DNA of 64,000 nt. Source: Alloacidobacterium dinghuense. Lineage in GTDB: Bacteria; Acidobacteriota; Terriglobia; Terriglobales; Acidobacteriaceae. Both the position numbers and the translations under genes were made by a program. Under the pieces are notes generated by a model. That model did no database searches and had not been told where the DNA came from. It saw only the letters and a list, made by a program, of their open reading frames with translations. The stretch lies in contig NZ_CP060394.1 of NCBI RefSeq assembly GCF_014274465.1, forward strand, positions 62,001 through 126,000. The letters run 5' to 3'. Below are positions 43,270 through 53,246 of this stretch, one piece after another (the first letter of the stretch is position 1; every line of letters begins with the position of its first letter).

Positions 43270-45669
43270 CTACTCAGCCCGAAGCGCGACCATGGGATCC
43301 ACCTGAGCCGCTCTCCAAGCGGGAGCCAGCGCCGCAACCGCAGCCGTAATCAACAGCAACACAGTCGCCAGTAACAAGCTCAGAGGATCAGCTGCGCTGA
43401 CACCGACCAGCATGCTCGTAATCAGGCGCGTCATCGCAAAGCTCGCAACCATGCCAAGCACGATTCCCCAGCAAGCGAGCCTCGCCGTATGAGACAGAAT
43501 CATGCGCAGAATTGCGTTCCGTTCCGCGCCGAAGGCCATGCGAACACCGATCTCGAATGTGCGTTGGGCAACGGAATAGGCCATCATCCCGTAAACGCCG
43601 AGCATGGCCAGCAGCAGCCCGAGGCCAGCAAATGAGGAGATCAGAACCGACCGAAAGCGCTCCGCAGAAATCGATTCGCCCACCATCGTGTCCATGGTGG
43701 TGAACTTCGTCGCAATCTGCGAATTGGTCCGCATAATCTCAGATTGCACTGCATTCATCAGCGTCAGTGGCGCTACCTTCGTCCTGAGCACGATATGGAT
43801 CTCGGTGGCGTAAAACGGATGCTGCTTCATCGGCATGTAGAGAGTCGGTCCCGGATTAGCCGCAGGCGAATCCTGCCGCACATCTCCGACAACTCCAACA
43901 ATCGTCATCCACTTGTCGGAATCGAGCCCGCACTGAATCTGCTTGCCGATCGGATTAGCGTCGCCAAAACTCTGTCGCGCCAGCGACTCGCTGATCACGG
44001 CGACAAACTGGCCGCTGTAATTGTCCTGTGCGTTGAAATCGCGCCCCAGCTTCAGCGGAATCCCCATTGTCTGGAAATACCCCGGGCTCGCAACGCTGAA
44101 ATCCGCGTATGGAGAATGATTAACGTCCATGGGCCCTTTACCTGTGACCGTGTAGTAGCCATTCGACCCATGACTTCCCGTTGGCAACCCCATAATGCCA
44201 GCGGCGCGCTTTACCCCAGGTAACGCCGCCAGTTGGCCAAACAGTTGATCATACTGCTGCAAAACACGCTGCGCCTCGTCCACAGTGTGCGCTGGAGCGT
44301 CTGCATCCACCACCAGCATGCGCCCTGTCTGGTAGCCCATATCACGCGCAGTAAGTGTGACCAGCGTCCGCAGCAAAAGCCCCGCGCCTACCGCCAGCAC
44401 AAACGTAGCCGCCACTTCCGCCACCACCAGTCCACTCCGCAGAGCCGAAGCACTGCGTCCGGCGAGACCACGCGAGCTGTCCTGCTTCAAGGCTTCCGAT
44501 GGATCGACCTTTGCTGCCTTCCGCGCCGGCACCAACGAGGCCGCAACCGTAGTCAGCAGGGAAAGCCCCAGCGTAAACGCCAGCACCCAGCCATTCAGAT
44601 GGATCTCCATCGCGCGCGGCAGACCCACCGGAGCCATGGCCACCAAGGTCCGCACTGCGGGAACCGCCAGGGCAATCCCCAACGCCGCTCCCGCCAGCGA
44701 AATCAACAGGCTTTCAGCCATCACCAGCCGCCGCAGTTGCCAGCGCGACGACCCCAGCGCTGTACGCACCGCCAGCTCACGCTGCCGCTCAATCGACCGC
44801 GCCAGTTCAAGATGCGTCACGTTGACGCAAGCAATCAGCAGAATCATCCCTACCGCTGCAAACAAAAGCAGCAGCATGGGACGTGCCTTGCCTGTCAGTT
44901 CCTCCTGCAGCGGCACAACCATCATCTGCTTGTTCTTGTTTGCATCCGGATATGCCGCCTGCAGCCGCTGCGAAATCGCTCCCAACTCCGAGCGCGCCGC
45001 GTCTACAGAAACTCCAGCCCGCAACTTCCCGATTGCCTTGTAATTGAAAGCTGTCCGCTCCGTCGACTCGGGCTGCAGCGGAAGTGCAAACCAGACCTGA
45101 GTCTTCTCTGGAAAGTCAAAGCTTCCAGGAATAACGCCGGTAATCTGCAGCGTCTCATTTTCGATGCGAAGCGTCTGTCCCAGAGCCGCCTCGGCGCTGC
45201 CGAAGTTGTCGCGCGCGAACCGATCGCTCACCAGCGCCGCATGATGCGCTTCGCTATCGCTGAAGAGCCGTCCAGCAATAGGAGTCAGTCCAAAGACCCG
45301 TTCAAAATTCACATCGACTCCAGCGACACGGCTAAATACCGCGTGATCCTTTAACGTCACGCCCATGTCGCCACCTTCATACATGCTCAGAGCTTCCAGA
45401 CTGTGCGCTTGCGAGCGCACATCGGCAGCGTCCGGCCCAGTCACGCGGCGGCTTACGTGTCCGCTGTCTGTCCAATTGGTGTCCAGCGCCACGATTCGGC
45501 TGGGATCCACATACGGCAAAGGCGCCAGCAGAATCGACTGAACGACAGTAAAAATCGCCGTGTTCGCACCAATTCCCAGCGCGAGCGTCAAAATCGCAGT
45601 TATGGTAAATGTCGGATGTTTCCACAATTGCCGTGCTGCAAATCGCAAATCCTGCAAGAAGGTTCCCAC
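43270..45669 (-). CDS. acidobacterial duplicated orphan permease (MacB/FtsX-like)
   Basis: The 799-residue ABC-type permease has two copies of the MacB_PCD and FtsX arrangement. The first periplasmic domain spans about 20-240, then a three-helix FtsX core ([25 protein letters not shown]). The second copy ends in [29 protein letters not shown]. No ATPase gene is adjacent, so it is an orphan. The start is GTG 45669 with GAGG 7 bases upstream, and an upstream GTG at 45675 is possible. This architecture is characteristic of Acidobacteria. Substrate is unknown. Confidence 0.9.
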   Translation of the reverse strand: MGTFLQDLRFAARQLWKHPTFTITAILTLALGIGANTAIFTVVQSILLAPLPYVDPSRIVALDTNWTDSGHVSRRVTGPDAADVRSQAHSLEALSMYEGGDMGVTLKDHAVFSRVAGVDVNFERVFGLTPIAGRLFSDSEAHHAALVSDRFARDNFGSAEAALGQTLRIENETLQITGVIPGSFDFPEKTQVWFALPLQPESTERTAFNYKAIGKLRAGVSVDAARSELGAISQRLQAAYPDANKNKQMMVVPLQEELTGKARPMLLLLFAAVGMILLIACVNVTHLELARSIERQRELAVRTALGSSRWQLRRLVMAESLLISLAGAALGIALAVPAVRTLVAMAPVGLPRAMEIHLNGWVLAFTLGLSLLTTVAASLVPARKAAKVDPSEALKQDSSRGLAGRSASALRSGLVVAEVAATFVLAVGAGLLLRTLVTLTARDMGYQTGRMLVVDADAPAHTVDEAQRVLQQYDQLFGQLAALPGVKRAAGIMGLPTGSHGSNGYYTVTGKGPMDVNHSPYADFSVASPGYFQTMGIPLKLGRDFNAQDNYSGQFVAVISESLARQSFGDANPIGKQIQCGLDSDKWMTIVGVVGDVRQDSPAANPGPTLYMPMKQHPFYATEIHIVLRTKVAPLTLMNAVQSEIMRTNSQIATKFTTMDTMVGESISAERFRSVLISSFAGLGLLLAMLGVYGMMAYSVAQRTFEIGVRMAFGAERNAILRMILSHTARLACWGIVLGMVASFAMTRLITSMLVGVSAADPLSLLLATVLLLITAAVAALAPAWRAAQVDPMVALRAE

Positions 45670-45753
45670 TGTCACGCCTCGCGGTCTGCCGGGTTGATCA
45701 TGATGCTAAACCAATCAATCCTGCATAACTACGCATTTTGCGATACTCAATGC

Positions 45754-46230
45754 ATGGAACTTCGTTTTGCCAATGCAGCTGATCTGCCGGCTATCGCGCA
45801 GCTTATCAATCAGGCATTTTCTGTCGAGCTTTTCTTCAAGGCGGGCGACCGCATCACTCTTGAAGAAGTATCGCGCCTTTATGAAAAGGGCCGCTTCATG
45901 TTGTTCCAAGAAGATGGCGTCATTCAGGGGAGTGTTTACGTAGAATTGCGCGGAGAACGCGCCTATCTGGGCTTGTTGTCAACGAATCAGGCCCGTCAAC
46001 GCTCAGGCATCGGTACCAGATTGACGACGGCAGCAGAAGAATTCGCCCGCGAGTCCGGCTGCCGGTTCATGGACCTTCGTATTGTCAACCTACGCGAAGA
46101 GCTGCGGGCGATCTATCAGAAATTCGGCTATCAGGTCACCGGTACCGAACAAGTTGCCGTTGAAGCCGGCCAGCACTTCACAAAGCCAGCTCACTTCATC
46201 AACATGTCCAAAGAGCTGGGTCACCGCTGA
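45754..46230 (+). CDS. GNAT-family N-acetyltransferase
   Basis: The 158-residue protein shows the GNAT fold: MELRFANAADLPAIAQLINQAF, then a QARQRSGIGTRLTTAAEEFA acetyl-CoA-binding motif A, and an EELRAIYQKFGYQV terminal motif. It would transfer an acetyl group to an amine substrate; the target is unknown. ATG 45754 starts the first strand of the fold; upstream in-frame ATGs at about 45700 lack a domain and are less likely. The GNAT and permease genes are divergent. Confidence 0.8.
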   Translation: MELRFANAADLPAIAQLINQAFSVELFFKAGDRITLEEVSRLYEKGRFMLFQEDGVIQGSVYVELRGERAYLGLLSTNQARQRSGIGTRLTTAAEEFARESGCRFMDLRIVNLREELRAIYQKFGYQVTGTEQVAVEAGQHFTKPAHFINMSKELGHR

Positions 46231-46246
46231 GATATTCAGAGAACCG

Positions 46247-46293
46247 CAAAAAAGGGTCCCCGCCAGCCAAGCCAGGCGGGGATCCACGTTTTT
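46247..46293. terminator. bidirectional rho-independent terminator
   Basis: TCCCCGCC (46257-46264) pairs with GGCGGGGA (46275-46282). It is flanked by an A-run at 46247-46253 and a T-run at 46288-46292. It separates the convergent GNAT and superoxide dismutase genes. Confidence 0.8.
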
Positions 46294-46312
46294 GATTAGT
46301 CTCTGAATAGAC

Positions 46313-46855
46313 TTACATCGAAGGTGGTGTGATCACGCCACATGCAATCCTGGCCCCTGCATTCCCAGCTGGATCAGACATCATGTCGTCAGCTTTCTCG
46401 TGAACGACAAGCGAAGTTCCGCCATTGGCAAATACAGAATTCGACGCATTTGGTTCCAGGGTGACGTCCGACGCCAGAAAGCTCTTTTTCACCTTGCCAT
46501 CGGCGCCAGCCGTCAAGTTAAGGGGCAAGTCTCCATTGTGATGCCCTTCTGGATTCTTGATGCCATGCTTCTTGCCCGCAGGATTGAAATGTCCGCCAGC
46601 CGACTTGAAATCAGGTGGATCGCACTTCGCAGTCTGATGAATATGAATCGCATGCTCGCCTGGCGGGAGATTCTCCAAGGCAACCTTGATCTCTACGCCG
46701 GACTTTTTCTGCGACAGCACAGCCGTGCCCGCGTCTTTTCCATCCGCAGTCTTCAGATCAACCTTCACCTGCTTGGGAGTTTTCTGCGCTAGTACCGGAA
46801 CAACGGTCCACGCCGCTACAGTTGCCAACAGCATCGCCTTCGACAGATAACTCAT
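46313..46855 (-). CDS. sodC: Cu/Zn superoxide dismutase, periplasmic
   Basis: The 180-residue protein has a signal peptide ([20 protein letters not shown]). Metal-ligand motifs are [29 protein letters not shown] and [10 protein letters not shown], with a disulfide pair (AKC and ARIACG). It dismutates superoxide in the periplasm. ATG 46855 has GAGGAG 5 bases upstream, deciding the start against the longer reading from 46999. The ligand set appears complete. Confidence 0.94.
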   Translation of the reverse strand: MSYLSKAMLLATVAAWTVVPVLAQKTPKQVKVDLKTADGKDAGTAVLSQKKSGVEIKVALENLPPGEHAIHIHQTAKCDPPDFKSAGGHFNPAGKKHGIKNPEGHHNGDLPLNLTAGADGKVKKSFLASDVTLEPNASNSVFANGGTSLVVHEKADDMMSDPAGNAGARIACGVITPPSM

Positions 46856-47097
46856 TACCGCTCCTCGTCGCGGGGTTTGAAAGGACTCTGCCCGCACGCA
46901 TGCCAGAATACTCCATCTATGTGCAGTAAATGTAACCGGGTAGCTTAATGCCTGCATAACCCGATTGATCTTCATCCCTCGAAAGAGTCTTGCCAACATT
47001 CATTGTCAATAGGATGATCAAAACGCGCTGATTTCAGTGAAGTCACTATTGGATCTCCCCGGATCCCATTTCAAGCTGTAAGCCCTCTGGAGGCGAT

Positions 47098-47538
47098 ATG
47101 AGGCGACAATCTTTCGCGTTCGGATTACTCGTCGTAGTTCTTGCTTGCAGTAATTTGGCATACGGAGCGACCCGTCAATGGCAAAGTGGAAAATTGCTCG
47201 ATACGGAGCAGCAAAAGGTCAAAGAGGAGAGCACGACGACCTACACGACGGATGGCCAGGCAAAAAACAAGAGTGACGGCAAGACGGATTATTCGCAGAA
47301 CACAACAGCGACGACAGCTGACAACATCGATACCTATGAGGTTTACACGATTCAGGGTGCGGGCAAAACTTATATCGCACGCGAGAAATTGCTCTTCCCA
47401 TGGTCAAAGCCGGCGAACGTAACTGTCGGCGCTGAGTTGAAATATGCAATCGACGGACGCAAACTCTATATCCTTGACGATGACCAGAAAGAGCATAAAG
47501 CGTCGATCGTCAAAACAAGCCTGAACGAGGCAAAATAA
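47098..47538 (+). CDS. secreted protein of unknown function
   Basis: The 146-residue protein has a signal peptide (MRRQSFAFGLLVVVLACSNLA) and a polar Thr/Asn/Ser-rich middle part. A C-terminal beta-rich segment (TYEVYTIQGAGKTYIAREKLL, VGAELKYAIDGRKLYILDDD) follows. GGAGG 4 bases upstream of ATG 47098 makes the start firm. The Tyr-rich terminal part resembles small acidobacterial secreted proteins of unknown role. Nothing more can be said from the sequence. Confidence 0.65.
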   Translation: MRRQSFAFGLLVVVLACSNLAYGATRQWQSGKLLDTEQQKVKEESTTTYTTDGQAKNKSDGKTDYSQNTTATTADNIDTYEVYTIQGAGKTYIAREKLLFPWSKPANVTVGAELKYAIDGRKLYILDDDQKEHKASIVKTSLNEAK

Positions 47539-47820
47539 ATTCTCAGGGGTCTGGCGAACTGGGTCCGCCCAACCGAGTATTCGTTGTAAGTCATTATTAA
47601 GAAAAGATAAATCTGTCTTGATACTTGATATCCATGGTCGTCTCACCGGTTGCGCACGAGACGTGGCTTCCCACTATCCCGGACGTGAAGCCTCAGTGGA
47701 AAGCACTTTCCGCCCCTGATTGTTCCGGACATTTGGCTGCAAAGCCATGCAGGATACAATTGACTACGATATTTCATGCAACAGCCAACTCACCTATGAT
47801 TTGAGCACTCAAAAGCGTCA

Positions 47821-48870
47821 ATGAATATCGATTCCAAACAGGAACAGGTTGCAGGCATCGACCAATCTGATCTCCCCATCTTCAACCAGGACTGGTGGAT
47901 TAACATCGCGCGCGGATCCGCGCATTATCGCGAACTGAGGGTCTTCGATGGCGACACCATCATTGGAAAACTACCCTATATCTTGTCGAGAAGCCTGATC
48001 GGTCTTTTTCATGCCCGCGACCCTCATTGGTCGCACATCGGTGGGCCGGTCGTTGACGAGCGATTAAGTCGCAAAGAACAAGCCGAAGTACTCCATCTGT
48101 TGCTGCAGCAATTGCCCCGATGGGCTTCGATTGATTTCGTTTGTAATCCGAATGCAAGCTATGCGGACCTCGTCAAGAACGCTTTTATGAATGCAGGATT
48201 CAAGCACACGACTCAGATCACATATGTGCGACACCCTACAGATGTCGATGTAATGAATACCCGAAAAAGTAAACATAACGGACACATTAAACGAGCATGC
48301 AAGGAATTAGATTGCGTGGATATTAGCGGTACAGAATTCGTCCGCTTCTTAGAAACAAATTTGAAAGCTAGAGGGAAAAAGAGCTATTCGCCTCTGGATG
48401 TTATGAGGCGCCTGATTGACGAGGCCGTTTCCCGTGGACAGGCACGTGCCATTGCCGCCAAGCCAAAGCATTTTGGAAATGGGGCGGGGAACGATTCTTT
48501 GGCCACTTACGATGCCGCGATTGCCTACATCTGGGACAGCAACTGTTGCTATTACTGGATGTCAACACACCGCATCTCTTCGTTGGACGGATCGATTCAA
48601 AAGCCTCATCCGGATGCAATCAAGCTTCTGGCGGTGCAGGCCATGCACCATGCCCAGGAAATGAGTTTAATTTTTGATGCGGATGGAGTAACAACGCCGG
48701 GGACGGAGAACCTTTACCGCAATATGTTTGGTCTCAAGGGAGAGGAGCGCCGCGATATTTTCCAACGCACGACCGCGTTGGAGCGGCTCCGCCAAAAGTA
48801 TAAATCCCAATACATTCGTTCCCAAGGCCCTAGCCTATTGTTCATGTGTGAACCGCTTCTGGCGGAGTAG
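47821..48870 (+). CDS. FemAB/BioF2-like GNAT acyltransferase
   Basis: The 349-residue protein shows the FemAB-type double GNAT layout (FNQDWWINIARG, GKLPYILSRS, and HNGHIKRACKELDC, then a second domain with YDAAIAYIWDSNCCYYWMSTHRISS and AIKLLAVQAMHHAQEMSLIFDADG). Known relatives transfer amino acids or acyl groups onto cell-wall or polysaccharide precursors; the substrate here is unknown. Codon use is more AT-rich than neighbouring genes, and flanking intergenic regions are long, suggesting acquisition by transfer. Confidence 0.74.
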   Translation: MNIDSKQEQVAGIDQSDLPIFNQDWWINIARGSAHYRELRVFDGDTIIGKLPYILSRSLIGLFHARDPHWSHIGGPVVDERLSRKEQAEVLHLLLQQLPRWASIDFVCNPNASYADLVKNAFMNAGFKHTTQITYVRHPTDVDVMNTRKSKHNGHIKRACKELDCVDISGTEFVRFLETNLKARGKKSYSPLDVMRRLIDEAVSRGQARAIAAKPKHFGNGAGNDSLATYDAAIAYIWDSNCCYYWMSTHRISSLDGSIQKPHPDAIKLLAVQAMHHAQEMSLIFDADGVTTPGTENLYRNMFGLKGEERRDIFQRTTALERLRQKYKSQYIRSQGPSLLFMCEPLLAE

Positions 48871-49084
48871 CCTAACTGAGACGTTTTGTCTTTGCGGACT
48901 TGCCATGACGACAGCGCATTCGGTGTGCAACAACATGTTTGTTCCATGCAGTCGCCCGCGATGGTGACTGAAGAACACGTATTAGCCAAAAGATAGTCTT
49001 GTCTTTAGTCATTTCGGTGAAATCATCCTTTCACTTGGCAACCTCTGAGTTGGGTCGCTCCCGCCAAAGTGTGAAGGAAAAGAA

Positions 49085-49369
49085 ATGAAGAAAATGGAAG
49101 AACTACACGAAGGGCAGGCTAAGCTGACCGGATTGTGCAATGCATCAGAAACGTTTGATGTCGTCTATAGCATTTCCTTCCGCTTTGAGCTGCAGAACCG
49201 GCACGCCGGCCTTCCGTGCATGGCATTCAAGTCGGCGTCCGTAAATTATGTGCAGAGTATCGACGGCAGAAATATACCAACCGGAGAATATCTCCTCGAG
49301 CGGGAACACGAGATAAACAAGGTCGAGAATATTGGGATCTGGCAGATGATGAGTTGGCCCGAGGGTTAG
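49085..49369 (+). CDS. small hypothetical protein
   Basis: The 94-residue protein starts at ATG 49085 with AGGAAAAGA upstream. It has mixed alpha/beta character (YSISFRFELQNRHAG, MAFKSASVNYVQSIDG) and no recognised motif or signal peptide. Its codon use resembles the acyltransferase gene to the left. It could be an accessory gene of transferred origin. Function is unknown. Confidence 0.45.
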   Translation: MKKMEELHEGQAKLTGLCNASETFDVVYSISFRFELQNRHAGLPCMAFKSASVNYVQSIDGRNIPTGEYLLEREHEINKVENIGIWQMMSWPEG

Positions 49370-49531
49370 GAATCGCTGAAGCCGACGCTACTGTTTCGGA
49401 AATCATCTGGGTCGTAGTTGTACGCGCAGGCTGTAGACTGATAAGTTTTCACGCTGATGCTCACGGCGGAAAATCTATATTCTCGTAATTGTCTTTGAGA
49501 CGAAAAACCGCTGAAAATCGAGTGGTGTTTA

Positions 49532-49607
49532 TGGTGGAGCTAGTCGGGCTCGAACCGACGACCTCCTCGTTGCGAACGAGGCGCTCTCCCAGCTGAGCTA
49601 TAGCCCC
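49532..49607 (-). tRNA. tRNA-Ala(CGC)
   Basis: The 76-base cloverleaf includes an encoded CCA. Acceptor GGGGCTA pairs with TAGCTCC (one G-U pair), the D stem is GCTC/GAGC, and the anticodon stem CCTCG/CGAGG closes loop TTCGCAA, giving anticodon CGC that reads GCG. The T arm is GTCGG-TTCGAGC-CCGAC. It lies directly downstream of the AlaX gene on the same strand. Confidence 0.96.
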
Positions 49608-49633
49608 TTTTTCAGGAGGGAACCACTCCTTCC

Positions 49634-49661
49634 AGTTTAACAGTGCTATGCTGATTCGCAA
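49634..49661 (-). promoter_or_regulatory. candidate tRNA promoter
   Basis: On the minus strand TTGCGA (49661-49656) and TAAACT (49639-49634) are separated by 16 bases, placing transcription start near 49626 with a leader of about 20 bases. The boxes are imperfect, so this is moderate evidence. It would let the tRNA be expressed independently of AlaX. Confidence 0.4.
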
Positions 49662-49705
49662 AGCCGCAGACGGACTCTATTTACAGGCGGCTCGCGTAAA
49701 TCCTG

Positions 49706-50980
49706 TCACTTGACTGCAGATGAATGGACCCGATCGATCACCATGGCGGCAAGTGCTTCCAACAAGTTCGCGGTCTGCAAATGTGGCACATGTGCCTGCG
49801 CAAGATCAGGTGAGCCGCCGCCACGCAGACCCAAGCTAACGAGCGCTTCTTTCAGCAGATTTCCGGCGTGAAAGTCCAGATCGCCACTGCGCGCCAGCAC
49901 CAAAAGCGAGGGCTCCTGGTGCGCAGATACCAGCAGAGCGACAGTCTGCGGAACGCTAGCAACAAGACGTGAGGCCAGCAGCTTCACATATTCAGCATCG
50001 CGCTCGGCAAACGTCCTACGGACCAACCGTAGACGGTCCACAATCTGGTCTTCCACTGCCAGCCGGATCGCATGATAAGTCGCCAGCTCTTCGCGGAGCT
50101 TATGCAGTTCTTTTGCGTTCGACTTCGCATCGGCAACAAGCCGTTCAATTCCTGACGGGACTTCCGTGCGCGGCATTGAAAGCAAAGCTGCACTGCGTGT
50201 AAGAACCGAAAAGTCCTGGTGCGCCGCAACCACTGCGCGCAGTCCGCAGACAAACTCTACCCGAATGCTCTGCCGGACACGCTCGATACTGCGAATTAGC
50301 AGTCCGCCAATCTGCCCGGTTGATCGCACATGGGTTCCTCCGCACGCGTTCAAATCGCAATCGGCGATCTCAACCAGACGGATTGTCCCGCCGCGCTCAG
50401 GAAGTTTACGCAGCTTTCCTGCAGCCAGCATTGCCTCGGCTTCACTACGATCGACGTTCCAGATCGTGACAGCGCGATCTTCTCCAATTACTTCGTTTGC
50501 AATGCGCTCGACGCGCTCGAGACTGTGATGGGCTAGCGTTTCTACCGCTAGATCAATCGTCGATGATGCTTCGCCCAGATGGAACGATGCAGTGGTCGCT
50601 TGCATTTCCCGTGCAAAGATTGCCGACAACAGATGCTGTCCCGAGTGCTGCTGCATGTGATCAAAGCGCCTGGCCCAGTCAACCTCCCCCTGAATCTCTG
50701 TCCCGGCAAGTAGCGGCTTCAATGTCTGGTGCCAAACTCCGCCCTGCTCATCCTCTTCGACCGCGATAACCGGAATCTCTAAGGCTGCTCCGTTGCGCGA
50801 AGTCGCTCTAATCATTCCCTGATCGTGTGGCTGACCACCACTGGTCGGATAGAAGGCCGTGCGATCCAGAGCCACTTGCCACACAGACTGTCCTCCTGTC
50901 CGGGAAAGCTCGCGGATATCTGCCACGCGGGCGGAGAAGTTTGTCAGAAAAGAATCGGAATAATAGAGGCGTTCACTCAT
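49706..50980 (-). CDS. alaX: alanyl-tRNA editing protein AlaX-L (with DHHA1 domain)
   Basis: The 424-residue protein lacks the alanyl-tRNA synthetase catalytic core but keeps the editing domain with zinc motifs HMQQHSGQHLLS and CGGTH, and a C-terminal DHHA1 domain (LLKEALVSLGLRGGGSPDLAQ). It belongs to the long AlaX type, which hydrolyses mischarged Ser-tRNA-Ala and Gly-tRNA-Ala. ATG 50980 (MSERLYYSD) is chosen; a GTG two codons upstream is possible. Its gene lies immediately upstream of tRNA-Ala(CGC), which would be its substrate. Confidence 0.9.
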   Translation of the reverse strand: MSERLYYSDSFLTNFSARVADIRELSRTGGQSVWQVALDRTAFYPTSGGQPHDQGMIRATSRNGAALEIPVIAVEEDEQGGVWHQTLKPLLAGTEIQGEVDWARRFDHMQQHSGQHLLSAIFAREMQATTASFHLGEASSTIDLAVETLAHHSLERVERIANEVIGEDRAVTIWNVDRSEAEAMLAAGKLRKLPERGGTIRLVEIADCDLNACGGTHVRSTGQIGGLLIRSIERVRQSIRVEFVCGLRAVVAAHQDFSVLTRSAALLSMPRTEVPSGIERLVADAKSNAKELHKLREELATYHAIRLAVEDQIVDRLRLVRRTFAERDAEYVKLLASRLVASVPQTVALLVSAHQEPSLLVLARSGDLDFHAGNLLKEALVSLGLRGGGSPDLAQAHVPHLQTANLLEALAAMVIDRVHSSAVK

Positions 50981-51126
50981 AACCACTGCAAACCGCTTAA
51001 AAGATAGTTTATCGAATGATGTGCATGGTCCCTGTCAATATTCCGACGGTATTGTGGCTTCCATAAGAAATATTTCGAATTAGCAAAGACTTTTCTCTCA
51101 AAACAGAGTTTGATCAAAAGTAGTCT

Positions 51127-51684
51127 ATGTTTCCCCGTCGCTTCAGTTGCGCCCTTTTTGTGCTTACGTTCACCGTCACCTGCATCTCTGCCCGTGCGCA
51201 GCAAAGTGACGATTGGATCCCCCACAACATGGATGCCGTCGGTCAGCGTGCGTCCTTCCGGACTGACTTCACCTTTGACCGCACGATGTTGGCTCTGGCC
51301 AACAACTTCATCGACGATGAAAATACGCGCCGCGTTGTTGCCAAACTCAACGGCATCTCAGTGCACTGCTACAAGTTTTCGTTGCCGGGACTCTACGATC
51401 CCGGCAACCTTGAAGCCGTCCGTCAGCAGTACCATGATCGCGGTTGGAAGCACCTGGTAACCGCGCAGTCCGTTCATGATCGGAGTAATCTGGGGCGAAC
51501 TGACGTGTGGATACGTTTCGAACATACCAACGTCGAAGGCGCGGTAGTAATGTTGGCCAGCCCAACCAGTATCAACCTGATTGCTATCAATGGCACACTT
51601 AGTCCGCTTGACCTGCTGCATCTGCGCGGTCATTTCGGCATTCCGAAGTTTTCCGGCGATCACCTTGTTGAGCAGAACAACTGA
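51127..51684 (+). CDS. secreted DUF4252-like protein
   Basis: The 185-residue protein has a signal peptide (MFPRRFSCALFVLTFTVTCISA, cleaved before RAQQ) and the DUF4252-like pattern of NGISVHCYKFS, DVWIRFEHTNVEGAVVMLASP and NLIAINGTLSPLDLLHLRGHFGIP. Function of this family is unknown, but members often sit near sigma-factor or stress genes. It is convergent with the PstS gene and ends two bases from it. Confidence 0.68.
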   Translation: MFPRRFSCALFVLTFTVTCISARAQQSDDWIPHNMDAVGQRASFRTDFTFDRTMLALANNFIDDENTRRVVAKLNGISVHCYKFSLPGLYDPGNLEAVRQQYHDRGWKHLVTAQSVHDRSNLGRTDVWIRFEHTNVEGAVVMLASPTSINLIAINGTLSPLDLLHLRGHFGIPKFSGDHLVEQNN

Positions 51685-51686
51685 CG

Positions 51687-53156
51687 TTATTTCAGAGCGT
51701 CAACGGCTTGCAATTCCTGAGCCACCACCTCACGCGGCAGAGGCACATATCCGAGCGACGAGCACTGTTTCTGTCCTATGCTCAACATCCATCGCAGAAA
51801 TCCGGCAATGGCGGCCCGTTTCTGTGCGTCGCTTTCGGTTTTCGGCACTACAATCCACGTAAAGGAACTGATGGGGTAGGCATCTTTCTCCTCGGAATCG
51901 AGAAGGGAAGGGCGAAGGTTCTCTGCTGTAACATGCGACTTCGCCGCAGCCGCTGTGATACTAGCTAGATCGGCCTTGATGAACCGTCCCGCGGGATTGC
52001 GCACTGCGGCATAGTTGAGCCGGTGCTGGATGGCATACGTCATCTCAACGTATCCAATGGAATTCGGCGTCTTCGCCACCATCTCTGCCACACCTTCATT
52101 TCCCTCTACTCCGCTGCCCACGGGCCATTTGACGCGGGCGCCCTCGCCCACCTTGCTCTTCCAGCCAGGACTTACCGACGCTAAGTAACTCGTCCACGCA
52201 TAGGTTGTGCCACTGCCGTCAGAACGGTGCACAACGGCAATGTCAGCATCCGGCAAACGTGCGCCACTATTGGATTCGCGAATCCGCGGATCATTCCATT
52301 TGCGAATGACACCTATATAGATATCCGCCAGTACCTGGGGAGTCAGATTGAGTGTGTGGCCGGCATCCGGCAGGTTATAGATAGGAACGATTCCACCGAC
52401 CACGGTAGGAAAATAAGTGGTCTCCGACTGAGCACTTTCAACCGGTCGGATGTCTGAAGCCGCGAAATCGAGATTTCCATTGCGTAAGCGTTCTAATCCA
52501 GCCTCGGAGCCAATCGTGTCGTAAGAAATCGGAAATCCGCCCGCCGTTTGTTGAAAGGACTCGAACCACTTCAGATAGATAGGCGCCGGAAATGTAGATC
52601 CACCTCCGTGCAGAGCAACTCCGGGTTCAGGTGTGGCCTTAGCAGGCAACGAAGCGATCGCCATGCCTGTCTTCATTTCCCGCTCAAGCCGTGCGACAAC
52701 CTGATCGGCTAGGTCATCAACAATGTTCGAAGTACGAAATCGCCCCGGAGTCGCCAGATACGACCACAATGTCCGCTTCGCTGAGTCCGTGAGCTCGACT
52801 GACAAATATCCCTGATACATCGTCTGCCTGGAGCTGTTCGAACGGAGATTGTTTGAAATCGTTCCCGTCATCCAGATCACGGCGTTGCCGTGCAGAAGGG
52901 CGTCGGCGCCATCCGACTTATCGCTGACATGGATGCCGCCTTTCTCGAGCCTGTCCACCACACGCTTGCGAGCAGCCTGCGCATTGGCGCCCGCGCCAAA
53001 CGAATCCACATAGATCGTGTGCACTGTTTGGAGTCTTTCGTCCGCACCAGACTCAGCAGGCGCACAAGGAGTGAGCAGGCAGAGAACGCACACCGACAGC
53101 GCCCACTGCCACGCCAAATTTCGGCGAGTAGACCAATTTGCGAGCCTAGTTTTCAT
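51687..53156 (-). CDS. pstS: PstS-like phosphate-binding protein with extra N-terminal domain
   Basis: The 489-residue protein has a signal peptide to about 34, then an N-terminal domain of about 125 residues (40-165; YVDSFGAGANAQAARKRVVDRLEKGG, LLHGNAVIWMTGTIS, VELTDSAKRTLWSY) that is not part of ordinary PstS. From about residue 181 (LHGGGSTFPAPIYLKW) it is a periplasmic phosphate-binding protein with SDGSGTTYAWTSYL in the binding cleft. Ordinary PstS is about 320-350 residues. No pstCAB or phoU is adjacent. The extra domain recalls envelope proteins that gauge a lipid or protein in the periplasm. Confidence 0.85.
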   Translation of the reverse strand: MKTRLANWSTRRNLAWQWALSVCVLCLLTPCAPAESGADERLQTVHTIYVDSFGAGANAQAARKRVVDRLEKGGIHVSDKSDGADALLHGNAVIWMTGTISNNLRSNSSRQTMYQGYLSVELTDSAKRTLWSYLATPGRFRTSNIVDDLADQVVARLEREMKTGMAIASLPAKATPEPGVALHGGGSTFPAPIYLKWFESFQQTAGGFPISYDTIGSEAGLERLRNGNLDFAASDIRPVESAQSETTYFPTVVGGIVPIYNLPDAGHTLNLTPQVLADIYIGVIRKWNDPRIRESNSGARLPDADIAVVHRSDGSGTTYAWTSYLASVSPGWKSKVGEGARVKWPVGSGVEGNEGVAEMVAKTPNSIGYVEMTYAIQHRLNYAAVRNPAGRFIKADLASITAAAAKSHVTAENLRPSLLDSEEKDAYPISSFTWIVVPKTESDAQKRAAIAGFLRWMLSIGQKQCSSLGYVPLPREVVAQELQAVDALK

Positions 53157-53246
53157 CGCCCTCAGTAGCTTGCCTCATTCTTATCGGAAATTGTGTGAAA
53201 AGAAGCGGTAGCGGAGAGCCGTTCAGGTATCCGCCATAATGAAAGC

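Noticed and set aside
44233-45354. A 373-codon plus-strand frame inside the duplicated permease gene
   Set aside because: It is antisense to a well-formed permease, with low-complexity Gln/Arg/His content.
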